The translations under genes were made by a program, and so were the position numbers. From positions 3,542,398 through 3,606,397 of the forward strand of contig NW_003314266.1 in assembly GCF_000143415.4 (NCBI RefSeq): a DNA stretch of 64,000 bases. The letters run 5' to 3'. Below the pieces are notes generated by a model. The model worked only from the letters and a program-made list of their open reading frames with translations. It searched no databases and had not been told where the DNA came from. Position 1 is the stretch's first letter. Each line of letters starts with the position of its first letter. Below are positions 21,820 to 31,993 of the stretch, in pieces. Origin of the DNA: Selaginella moellendorffii. Its lineage: Eukaryota > Streptophyta > Lycopodiopsida > Selaginellales > Selaginellaceae.

Positions 21820-23658
21820 ATGGCTCCTCCTGGACGCGCTGGTGCTGATCTAGATGGTAGGGATTACTGGGGCGCCATCGTCGCCGGGTTCTTGGAGCTC
21901 TTCATCGCCTGTCTCGTGCTCCTCACGGCCGGTGTCTCGCTCCTCGCCTCCAAGCTCATCAAGATCTTCGACCTGCCGTATCCATGTACGTATCTAGGGC
22001 TCCAGCACGAGCGATCGGTGCTGTGCGAGCAGCACAGGAGGCTGGCGCTGCTCAATCTCCAGCTGCATGACTCGTGTGGCGAGTGCTTGCGAGAGCTGAC
22101 GGCGGCGCGAATCGAGCAGAACGCGCGAGTTCTCCCGCTCTTCCAGGAGCCGCGCGTGAGGGAACTTCACGATGGAAGGGGCGACGATCATCATGATAAT
22201 GAAGAGGACGAGCTGGGTGATGACGGATTTGGGACCGAAGCGATCGCGCACAAGGTGACGAGCGTGGCCGTGGACGACAAGAAAAATCCGGAGGTGCCGT
22301 CGCCTAGAGTTGGAGCTACAGGAGATCGTTGTGTGAAGCGAAAGTTTGCGAAGATATTCGTGGAGGAGCTTCCGCATGATCAGGTATCGTCCGGCGTGAA
22401 ATCTTCCGAGGAGGAGAAAGATAGGGGCGATGCTACCTCGGATCTCTCCGTCGAGAGCGTCAAGGCAGCGTTCCAAGCGGAGAAAGACGCTCTGAACTCA
22501 CTTTATGTGGAGCTCGAGGAGGAAAGGAATGCGTCGGCCATAGCGGCCAACGAGGCCATGGCGATGATCACTCGGCTCCAGGAGGAAAAGGCAGCGGTTC
22601 AGATGGAAGCTCGTCAGTACCAGAGGATGGTTGAGGAGAAAGCGGAGTACGACCAGGAGGCTATCACTCTTCTCAAGGAGATACTCTTCAAGCGAGAACA
22701 GGAAAAGTTCGTGCTGGAGAAGGAGGTGGAGTCTTATCGAAAGCGGCTACTGCCCGCGAGAGATGGCGACGACGTCGACGACTGGCTTCCATCGAGGCTG
22801 CTCCTCGAAGGTGGTGGTGGTGGTGGTTTCGGTGCGGGCCAGAGAAAACCAGCCGAGCTTTCACGTTGGCAAGGGACCAATCTTCTCGAGGACTTCGATC
22901 GGGCGAGCTCGCATCACTCCGGGAGTGTATCCGGCGACGAAGCCACAGGGAATGGAGCGGAAGAGCTGGGCTTTCAACGCAACGCAAGCGCTGCAAGTCC
23001 GGGTGGTGATTATGGTGGCGATCCAACAGCGGGTGGTGATATCGATCTCGATCGAGGAAAACGTAGCGATCAAGTGGAAGAAGCTTTGAGCAACGGCAAC
23101 TCCGACCTTGATCTTCGAACCACCTCCATGGTCATGAGAGACAACTTCCGATTGGCCATGGAAAACGACATCCGAGAGCTAACGTCGAGATTGCAGGTGC
23201 TCGAGGACGACAGGCTGCTACTCACGCAGGTTGTGCAGTCGCTCACGGCCGACAAGCCGGATCATCTCCGAGAGCTCGCGCAACACTTTCGACTCAAGAA
23301 GGCCGCCGCCGAGCTCGCAGTTCCTCCAGTCTCTCAGGTACTTGGCTGCCATCACGAATGCATTTTAACATCCTAGGCCAGCTCCGAGCGCGCGAGCGAG
23401 AGAGGGTGATTGGATTTTTTCGTTTTCTACTGTTTTGTCTAGAGAGTGTGGGTGTGTGAGTTCTAGAGGGGGAGAGTAAAGCTATGTCTCGTTGCTTCGT
23501 TTTCTTTCTTTTTTCTCTGGGAGAGAGGTTTCTAGCTCTTCATTTTGTGCAATAAATAAGATCCTCTCGGGCGGCGTTTATATGAAACTTTCTGGTGGTT
23601 TCTTGTGTTCTTGCAGGTGGTCACGAAGAAACGAAGAATGGAAGGAAGCTTTTGGTAG
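21820..23658 (+). CDS. GTD-binding (DUF593, zein-binding) domain protein, probable myosin receptor
   Basis: Membrane-anchored coiled-coil protein of the plant MyoB/DUF593 family, whose GTD-binding domain binds the tail of class XI myosins. The model is join(21820..23337,23617..23658), 519 aa. One N-terminal transmembrane segment is at about residues 18-46 (GAIVAGFLELFIACLVLLTA...), then a cysteine-containing region (SCGECL). The GTD-binding domain is at about 210-310, a predicted long coiled coil with SLYVELEEERNASAIAANEA, MITRLQEEKA and the diagnostic KREQEKFVLEKEVESYR. A second coiled coil is near 440-470. The stretch GGGGGGFGAG is low-complexity. The last exon encodes only VVTKKRRMEGSFW. 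The ATG at 21820 begins the frame just before the membrane segment. Confidence 0.88.
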
Positions 23659-24062
23659 AAGATCTTGTTTGGAGCATCGAGTCTATCAAGGATTGGAGTA
23701 GAGAATTTGGATTTGGAGCGTTTCGCGAGGATTTGGAGCGCGAATGTAGATTTGTTTCATTCGAGCGTTTATTGTATTTGTAATGTTTGTATTGTATTTA
23801 AAGGAAGGTTATGTATGGTAGCTTGCCCTACCTTTAAAAGAATGCTTAGAATTTGGGTGTAACTTAAATATTTTGGTTGGTATGGTGGTTGGCTCCACTT
23901 TTCTAGGGCTAGAGAAGCGCTAGGGTTGCGCGTGAGCAATGCAGCCGGATCGATCGGAATCGCCGGTCCTCCGGAGCGATCCCAGAGTAAGGTGAGCTCT
24001 CTCTTTCGGTGCGATCGGTCGCCGGATGATTTATTTCCAGTGACGAGGACGCGAGCGGCAGC

Positions 24063-27000
24063 ATGGAAGTGACGATCCCAGCTCTTGACAGCTCCGATGT
24101 GCGGCGCAAGAGCTCTTCCACGCGCCCGTGCACGCTTGTCATCACTCACACGGGGCAATGCGTGAATCTGGTCGCGGATTCTGCGAGTGGTCCTCCAGTA
24201 GAGACGGAAGAGGAAATGTCTGTGACAAAGAACGCGTTCTTTGGGAAGCTGAGAGAGACGTTTGAGGATCTAAATCTTCGTGGACTTTTGTGGCTCAATA
24301 GCCAGGGACAAGGCAAGAACATCGACGCAGAGAAGGTACTTTTTTGAATGACTTCTTTGTTTTTCCTCTTCGATTTTATATTCCTTTTTGTCTGCTTCGC
24401 TAGAGAATCCAGCAATCGATTTTTCTTCACGCTGGTTTGTCTAACTGTTCCTTTTCGTTCTTGAACAGGATGTATTGTCTAGATTTCACAACTCTTATCT
24501 TTACGGAGATGTGCCTCTAAGTATCAAGCTTAGGACCGCAATCAGGAGTGGGACTTGGAGTCACGTCACGATTTGGGTAACTTCGAAGAATGAATTCTCT
24601 GTGATTTTGGTTTTTTTGCTTGAAAGCTAGTAGTTCATGCAGCTGCTCTTTGCAGGTAGAGTTTTTCGCCGCTGTGATTTCCGTGACTGCTTACGTACGG
24701 CAAACGTAAGTGCGGCGAAAGTTTTGGAATGTGTTTAACTATTTGTGTCTGCTCCTCAGGTATACGGAGGAGACACTAGGATGGTCCCAGTTCTTCAGGC
24801 GGGTCTTCTCTTTGTATTTTGCTGCCGACTATGTTCTGAGGATCTTTAGGTAGTTCGTTCGTTCCTTGAAGCAGCATCTTATGCTTGTCGTCTTTCTTTG
24901 CAGTGCTCCTGTTCGTCTCTATTACATTTTCTCTACTGCCGGAATTATCGATTTGATAAGCTCGCTGCCTATATTTTACATCTGGAGGTATGTAAAATTT
25001 TGAGGCCGCAATGTTGTTTAACCTTTTTTAATGGTGGCAACAGCGTCGCAGATAATTACAGCGCAGTTCCGCAAATGCTTCGGGTAATACGTGCACGAAG
25101 GTGCAAGGTTTGCTTTGAAGACAACTCCTGTCAAGGATAATATCGATTTTAATGCACCGTCATCTGGCAGAATACTACCTTACCTGCTTACTTTGGGACT
25201 AGTTGGTGGTACAATCGCTCAGCAGATATTTCTTCTTATAATGTACACTCTAGGAACTGGTACGCAAACTCTCGTTTGTTCTTTATCTTGATTCGTCTTC
25301 GTGCTTCAGTTTTCATAGCTGCTGGGATATTTCAGTGGGTTGAGTACAAGAATACCCCAGCAAATGTAAAAAGAGAAGCTAACTGTGACGAAGCAGGCTG
25401 CTTTACTTTCTATCAAGCTTTTTATTTTCTGATTGTTACGGTGAGTATGCTCTATATTTTTCCAAGTTCCGTTTTCTATTTTGTGCTGTTATAGATAACG
25501 ACGGTTGGATACGGGGATTTCAGTCCGAAGTCTAACTGGGGACGCTTTGTGGCAATCACCGTGATCTTGGCAGCAGTCCTGATACTGCCCTTGCAAATAA
25601 ATAATATTCTCCAGCTTGCGTCCCGCAGGTGAGCACCTATGTTTTCCTTATCACTGCTTTAAGATGTCTTTATGTTTTCCTGGTGCAAGACCGTATGGCG
25701 GAAAACTTGCGTTGCAAAAAGTTGTTGGGTCGCGGTTTATAATATTGAGTGGCAATGTTTCATTTAATACTGTAGAACATTTTCTCTCTGGCTTTTACCA
25801 TCCGTGCCATGACAAAGGTCCTTCTGCTCTTCAAGGTTGCTTACGGCATCCATCCTCTTTCGTGATTGCAGATATGACGGCGTTTCCTATACGTGTTGTT
25901 ATTATGGCACCTTTTAAGCCATCGTATGTTGCTTTTGCCTGACTGCTTGTTGGAAATTGCAATGTTTTCTATTGCAGGTTCGAGTTAAAAACGCTGCTTA
26001 CGGTGTACAAAGACAACGTTGAGTTCATTGAAGGTGTTCCCACGAAAGAAACTGATCTGGTTCGCGCTGGGGCAAAGCTTGCATCGGCTTTCTTTTTGTT
26101 GGCAGATCATTACGCCAAAGTAAATTGTAGTTGAACAAAATTCTCACTAACATGGATATTTATTTGCAGGATTTTGATGCGGAAGACGCAGCTCAAATGA
26201 CGCGCTCGTTATCTGTTCACCGTCACTGTGGTCCTATGGCTCGAGTGATTGTTGAACTATTAAAACCAGAGAACTGTAAAAGTGCGCTCTGGGACGAGTT
26301 TGAATCGGGTATTGAGGTGCTTTGTCCCGAAGCAATACGTTTTAAGTTGCTTGCAAGAAGGTATATGTCAAGTTTTCTGTCTCAACTGTCACTTTACCAT
26401 GTAAATGCAGCTGCCATATCCAAGGGTTTTCGACGTTCATCATCAACCTGTTTCGGTCAGGCTTATTTATCAGAAGTCCCAAAGAGGAGCATTGGATGGT
26501 GCAGTACTATCGAGGCCTTCAGCATGAAGTCTTCCCGGTCATATTACCACCGTGTCTTCATCGTCAGGAGCTAATGTTTGAAGAGGTTAGCATCGTTTGC
26601 CTCGTTTCTGAAGGTTTTCTGATCGTAATATGCTCAGGTGGTGGAAGTGATGTACCTCAAGTATAGAGTGATTCTTTTTGGGCTGGATGTGCAAATTGGA
26701 GACGGGTCCCGAACAGTGGTGCTGTATCCACGGGGGCGCATCTTGGATCCCTGTGACGTGGGGCTTGTGATTGCCAGCGATCTTGCAGCAGCGGAGCAAG
26801 TTTCTAAGTTTGGGTTACCCGTTCACCAAGCTTGTCCGTATCTTGACTTCTCTCAAGACTTGAAGATCGCCATGGACGACATGGTGTTGCAGCAAGTTAA
26901 AAACAGGTGGAAGGAGTTTCGCCGTAACGAAGAGAAATGGAAGAGCACGAATAACACGTTTGGTAGCTTGAGGGAAGGTCTCAAGAAGAATTTGGCCGCA

Positions 27001-28172
27001 TGGTCTTCGAGGAAAACAACGGTTACTAGTCTCGAAGATGCTATCGAGGCAGCAACAAGGTGGCCACCTCTCAAGCTGGATAAGCCCGATCCTCCGGTGC
27101 TAGCAAGGAGGGCTCAAATCATCCAGGCGCACTTGCAGAGCAACACGATGAATGTCGTGAGGCTACCTTCTCCACACATTCTTGTTTGCATCGAAGGAAT
27201 GTGGCCCGTCAACCTCTTCTACTTTGTTTCCAACTTGAGGATAAACAACGTCCTCAACTTGCCGGTAGTTATCCTTCATCCGAACGAGCCGACCGCCGCA
27301 CAATGGGGATGCGTTGGCCTTTTCTCAGACGTTTATTTCGTCCAAGGAACGGCTCTCTACGAGCTCGATCTTATTCGCGCTGGTGTCCTTCAAGCAGGTA
27401 CTGAGAATCTAGACCTTTCGTTGTATATGCATATGTTTTTTTGTCAGGCTTTTCTTTTTTTTCATACGCTTTGACGTTGCAGAGCGAGTGGTCATTCTGA
27501 CAGAGACGCTCCAGGAGGAATCTATTCAGTCCGATGACTCAGCCTCCATGTCTCAGTCCATCAACATCGCCGACTTAAACAACGTCCGAATTGCAGCGAA
27601 CGTGGAGCGTTTAATTAGCCCTGCAAGAGGTCGTGTTATTGTCGAGCTGCAGCAAGAAAACCAGATCCAGTTTCTGCGGCCCAAGTTCAACATAGATGCC
27701 CGTCTGTTTCACACTGGCATGTACCACCGAGACCACACAGGAAGGTTCCAGTTTGCTCCTCCTTACATCGAAGGGAAAGGCTTTAGTCCTGGAGCATTAA
27801 CATTTCTTATGTAAGTTCGAGTTCCATTTATGTTTTCTGAGCTGCTGACAGTTAATATTTTCCAGATACGCAACGTTTTTTAATTCCACTGTGATATCTA
27901 TAGTGGAGCAACTGTCATCTGGATGTCCCATGGACCAATTGGACGAAGGGAGTGCTGAAATCCGACACTTCGAACAAATTGCTGTTCCTAGACACTACCA
28001 GGGACAAACTTTCTCGGACCTGTTCCTCGGTTTGCTAGAGCACGAAAGGATACTCGCATTGGGACTGTACAGGCCTCTGGGGACGCAGGGATCCGTCGTT
28101 TGCTACGTTTCCACCAATCCTGAGCCGTCCTTGAGTTTGGTTGAAGGCGATCTGGTCTATGTCCTCAAGTGA
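24063..28172 (+). CDS. BK/Slo-like potassium channel with two RCK domains, 17 exons
   Basis: Six-transmembrane potassium channel with a large cytosolic gating ring, the architecture of animal BK (Slo1) channels. Exons: 24063..24335, 24469..24576, 24656..24705, 24760..24849, 24904..24987, 25044..25100, 25171..25259, 25310..25440, 25495..25628, 25690..25835, 25872..25923, 25978..26119, 26170..26360, 26411..26585, 26638..27397, 27483..27810, 27866..28172; 911 aa, all GT-AG and in frame. S1-S3 are encoded by exons 3-5 (VEFFAAVISVTAY; LYFAADYVLRIF; IIDLISSLPIFYIW). S4 has MLRVIRARR. The pore has the filter TTVGYGD. RCK1 begins RFIILSGNVSF and contains PDAEDAA-like DFDAEDAAQMTRSL and GFSTFIINLF. 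RCK2 contains HILVCIEGMWPVNLFYF, VIVELQQENQIQFL and a terminal YVSTNPEPSLSLVEGD. An N-terminal S0 segment is not evident and the acidic calcium bowl of RCK2 is absent. Flowering plants are not known to have this class. Confidence 0.88.
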
Positions 28173-28305
28173 TCGTGATCTCAGCCGTCCGTAAGCTCGA
28201 AAGAAATTCCTTCATGGAACGTCAACTGGGGGCACCAACGGTTGAGATGGTTTTGTCATTCGTGAAGAATGCGTCCTTTGGAGAGCGGCTCTCACATCTC
28301 GTGAA

Positions 28306-29407
28306 ATGGTGAGAGAAGTTGAGATGTCTGGAACCATCGAGCATGTCGACTTTCAGGTACGAAACTCGCTTTCATTTTACCAAACGCATTTCTTTCTCTG
28401 TCTTTTGTATTGCAGAAGGCATTTGGCATCTTGTATGGAGACGAAAAGTTCCAAAAGAGATATCACAAAGAAATCAGTAAAGATCCCGGTGCGGTAGTGT
28501 CCACTTGGACGAGGGAGGGGCGGCGGGAAGTCAAGTTTGCAGCTCCAGTGAGTGCACCAAAAGTAGTACAGATGCTTCTAGGTAATCGATCAGCACAATG
28601 TGTTTTTCGTGACACTGACGAGCTTCGCCGTGCTTCCAGGCGCAGACAAGCTGCAAGTGACAGAAATCCAGCAGTATACAAAGCTGGAAGATTCAGTCAT
28701 CATAAAGTCTGAGCCGATTTTCGACGCTCCTGGTGGAAGCAGCTTTCGGACGTTTGGTAAAGTGATACTGGCGCCTGGTGATACAGATCGAAGCTGCCGC
28801 GTCACCATGTTGATATCATTGGAATGCAAAGCTGGAATGTGGGGAGTACAGGGTATGGTGGTTTTAGTTTACGTGGTGGTGTCTTTGTTAACTGGTGATT
28901 TTCTCAGGAACCGTCGAGAGTTACATGGAGACCCATGCAAGGAAATCTTTTACGGGATGGATGCGCATAGCTCGAATCTTTTGTGAGGAGGAGCTCGGGT
29001 TGACACAGCGGCAGGAGTTTGGAGACGAGGACGAGTACTACGATTTTGAGGACGTGGGATCGGTCTCGGGGTCAGAGACAGGGAGTAGTTCTGGTAGCGT
29101 AGCGGATAGAGACAGGGACGTTGGCTCCAGCAGCGAGGCTCCGTTAGGACTGGACATGTGGTTCGTCCAGTCTGTTTTGAAGGAGCTCAACGGGTTGCAG
29201 ATATCCGGGGACGCATCGCGGACGCATTTAGAGAAGTTGAATGTCAAGCTCCAAAAGATTGAGGACGAGCTTTTCATCGTCAAGTCCCACTTAGAGCGGC
29301 AGAATCGGCGATGGTTACAGGCGACGTGGGGGGTGGTGGCTTTGAGCATTGCAATCGGGTTGATAATCGGTTTCCGACGGCTGTGTGTGCGCACAAACAG
29401 GAGGTAG
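28306..29407 (+). CDS. START/VASt-like domain protein with C-terminal membrane anchor
   Basis: Four-exon gene, join(28306..28356,28416..28581,28640..28852,28908..29407), 309 aa, all junctions GT-AG and in frame. Residues 15-165 look like a VASt or other START-like lipid-binding fold: AFGILYGDEKFQKRYHKEI, then alternating strands with FAAPVSAPK and a late RVTMLISLECKAGMWGVQG followed by an amphipathic helix with FTGWMRIARIFCEEE. The family call is a judgement from pattern, not certain. Next is an acidic and Ser/Gly-rich linker, a short coiled coil (HLEKLNVKLQKIEDELFIVK) and a single C-terminal hydrophobic helix (about residues 280-298) ending in basic residues, typical of a tail-anchored membrane protein. 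Its ATG is only 133 bp after the channel stop. Confidence 0.75.
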
Positions 29408-29647
29408 CACTGCTCAGACTCCCATGAATTTGGTTGGCATTTATTCGGAGATGGGAACAGGAAAGGAATCCTATGAGAAGGACTCGAGGAAGACACAGGA
29501 GATTATCATCACGTGAGCTTGTCAGAGGATCGTGAGTGGCAGTGGCACTGGAAAATGGAAGGACACAGCGCCAGGGAAAGCAAAAAAAGTCCTTTTTTTT
29601 CTCCGGTTCTACATCTCTCACTCGGCAAAGACACAAGACGAGAGATC

Positions 29648-30157
29648 TCACATCACCTGGTCGACGACTTCGTCTCCTCCCGTGTCCATCGGCTCCACGG
29701 CAGCTTTGTCACCAGACGCATTGCCAGATTCTTCAGCGACGACCTGGCTTAGAACTTTGCGGCAAATGCGAGAAGGGAATTTTTTTGGGATCCAAACCTG
29801 GGCCTCGGCTTGCTGGGGCCGTTTCATCGCGTACAAGCTTCGCACAAACTCGTCCTCCATGGACTGGAGATACATGCTGTGCTTCTCGTCCGTCCAGTCG
29901 CTCTCCTGGAGTTTTGAAGTGTTTGCCATCGCATCGGCGCCGCGTTATTGCCAGTCCCAGGGGACAGGACAGGGAAGGGAACTTACACTGTCATCTGGCA
30001 GCTCGGCTCGATCGCCATTCCTTTCGTCATCATCTTCGGCAGCGTCCACGACGTCTCCCGTGTTTTGGTCGCGAATGCGTGAAGTCGCCGCCAGAGGCTC
30101 CGAGTCGTGGAGCTCCTCCTCGATGGTGGAAGAGTGGCTGCTATCCTCTTCTTCCAT
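29648..30157 (-). CDS. COR27/COR28-like protein, two exons
   Basis: Small protein related to the Arabidopsis cold- and clock-regulated COR27/COR28, which act as night-time repressors linking cold, light and the circadian clock. The model is exon 1 29987..30157 and exon 2 29648..29905, 142 aa, GT-AG (donor GTAAGT). Exon 1 is acidic (MEEEDSSHSSTIEEE; AEDDDERNGDRAEL). Exon 2 opens with the diagnostic block SDWTDEKHSMYLQSMEDEFV, followed by VRSLYAMKR. The start codon is the first in the open frame and lies just inside a CT-rich leader. Assignment rests mainly on the WTDEKHSxYLxSME block. Confidence 0.8.
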
Positions 30158-30206
30158 AGCTCCGCGCTCGATCTTCTCCCTGGAAGAGATAGAGAAGAAA
30201 TACAAA

Positions 30207-30210
<4 letters not shown>

Positions 30211-30240
<30 letters not shown>
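30211..30240. repeat. (GA)15 microsatellite in the leader of the COR27-like gene
   Basis: A perfect 30-bp GA run on the plus strand, which reads as a CT run in the sense strand of the minus-strand gene, 54-83 bp before its ATG. CT/GA runs are common in plant core promoters and leaders. Confidence 0.9.
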
Positions 30241-30243
<3 letters not shown>

Positions 30244-30420
30244 TTCTTCTACCGAGCTCCAACCTAAGGAAGCTTTTTTCTCTCTTTTCAAGAGGAGGGG
30301 GCCACGAATGGATGGAGTGAAGAAGAATAATTTGCATGAAGCAAGCAACAGATCTTTCTCCGTGGCATATGAATCCCACAAATGCTGGTTTCCGTGCTTC
30401 CGTGGCCAATGGCATCTGCA

Positions 30421-30453
30421 CACGTGGCAGCTTATTACTCCGCCAGATATTTT
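30421..30453 (-). promoter_or_regulatory. G-box and evening element upstream of the COR27-like gene
   Basis: CACGTG lies at 30421-30426. The reverse complement of 30445-30453 is AAAATATCT, an exact evening element. They are about 265-300 bp upstream of the ATG. In Arabidopsis, COR27/28 are controlled by clock MYB factors through evening elements and by light bZIP factors through G-boxes, so the pair is a plausible conserved control site. Function here is inferred. Confidence 0.6.
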
Positions 30454-30659
30454 TCTGGGCGTCTCGCGCCAAATATAGAAATATCAACGGAACAGATTTT
30501 TTGTTTCATCTGGTTGCCGGTTCGAATCCATTCAACGGTTTCCTCTTTCAGTGTAACTCAGTGTCGTGATAGTTTTGATTTGCACGCTCTGAAACTGTTC
30601 GATTTTGCGAGGAGTTTGCAGAGAGATTATTATTCATTATACTACTAACTCCTCCATAT

Positions 30660-30945
30660 TCGTGAAGTATTGCACCATCAGCTTCGCTTGGACTTCCAGC
30701 CAATGCATGTCCCTTATTTTAAATCATTGCCATGTGAAGCTATCAATCATCCGGCACGACAGCAGTTACTCTATAGAACGAGGTTGATTTTTGCCAGAAA
30801 GATTGTTTTCCCTTGTGGTTCTCTAACAGAAAATTGGATTATCGCCCTTCTGCTGTTGTTACTAGCAGTCTTTCAAGTGTAAGAACTCCTCAGAATCACC
30901 CATCTACAGCTGCTGTGGCTCCGTCCTTGTCTCACACTAAGTCAA
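30660..30945 (+). pseudogene. Relic of a CLE-type gene (promoter and exon-2 start)
   Basis: Two stretches match the CLE gene at 42403-42777 and its upstream region in the same order: GAAGCTATCAATCATCC with CCGGCACGACAGCAG (against 42131-42212), and CTACAGCTGCTGTGGCTCCGTCCTTGTCTCAC, which matches the acceptor and first codons of exon 2 (from about 42524). The match ends before the CLE motif, and no signal-peptide exon is seen, so this is a truncated copy. Confidence 0.5.
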
Positions 30946-30995
30946 CTTGCAATTCCGTTATGTTCCATAGGGAGAAAAGGAAGTGCCTGTATTAA

Positions 30996-31788
30996 GCCTT
31001 AAAAGGTATACCCGATTGCATAAGGATTTTGAAATTGTTTTTTATCTAAAATATTATCAATACAATAGAATTAGTTATTTTCATAGCATAAAACTGATAA
31101 TATAATTTGCTATAAACTATAAAGTTCTTATTTTAATAATTGATAAATTTTAAGTATAAAGGAATATCCTATATGCAGTATTTAGAACTTTACAATTAGC
31201 AGAGGAGAGGAAGTGCCTTTATGGCATAAGCTCTAGTGGCCAGAAGTATTATGTTGTTACTATTGAGATTATTCATTGCCCAAGAGTTGCATGTGTGAAA
31301 AGTTCTCTCCAAAAACTCTGTTGTAAGCAATAAGCTGAGAGGAGCACATCAATGCCAGGTAGTAGGGAATAGGATATCCACCAACAGGATGTCCTCAACA
31401 AAGATATTCTCTACTATCTTTGCTAGTTTGCTTTAAAGAAATTTTGGGAGAAGGTATAGTCTGGGAGGCCTGACAAAAAACTGTAATAGCCTGCAAGATA
31501 TATAAATTTTAAATATATGTGTGCTTGATATAAAGGATATGATTAACCATAAATTAGTATACAACTGGGTGGAATTGTTAGCCCCGATTCTCCCAACTGC
31601 TGGATATTGTTGTGGCTCTAAGATTAATTATATTGAACTTTGTTGGATCAAGGATAACAATAATAGAAATTAATATTAAATCTGTATTATACATATAGCC
31701 ATTCAAAAGAATATACTACAAATAAAATTATGAGATAACCCAAAACTTACAAAAGTATATCTATTTTAATATATTTTATAATTCTCTT
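30996..31788. other. AT-rich intergenic DNA with a repeat shared with 39.4 kb
   Basis: No gene is seen. The stretch about 31218-31350 (CTCTAGTGGCCAGAAGTATTAT ... GTTGTAAGCAATAAGC) has a relative at about 39445-39575, in the same orientation. Both are probably decayed parts of one retroelement family different from the gypsy copies. Confidence 0.5.
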
Positions 31789-31962
31789 TGTGAGTGCATG
31801 GAATATGGAAAGGGAATACAGAAATGTGCATATCCATTAGCCCAAAAACCCTAGCTTATATACAGGAGTGAGTGGTCCGGATTGAAACCAATCCGACGGC
31901 TACCAAAATCCACTACGCTAATATTAGTATATAGCATCGTAGCTGTACACTTGGCCCTCACA
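31789..31962 (-). repeat. 3' LTR of gypsy copy C
   Basis: 174 bp, TGTGAG to CTCACA, nearly identical to the 5' LTR. Visible differences include A/G changes in the middle (ATACAGAAATGTGC against ATACAGAAATATGC, GGAGTGAG against GGAGCGAG). Confidence 0.93.
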
Positions 31963-31993
31963 TCATCCCCTCCTCTCGGAATAATGGAAGCCG

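Noticed and set aside
28215-28312. A possible upstream ORF overlapping the start of the START-like gene
   Set aside because: On careful reading it stops at 28263-28265 (TCA TCG TGA), so it does not overlap the main ATG; only a 16-codon uORF remains.
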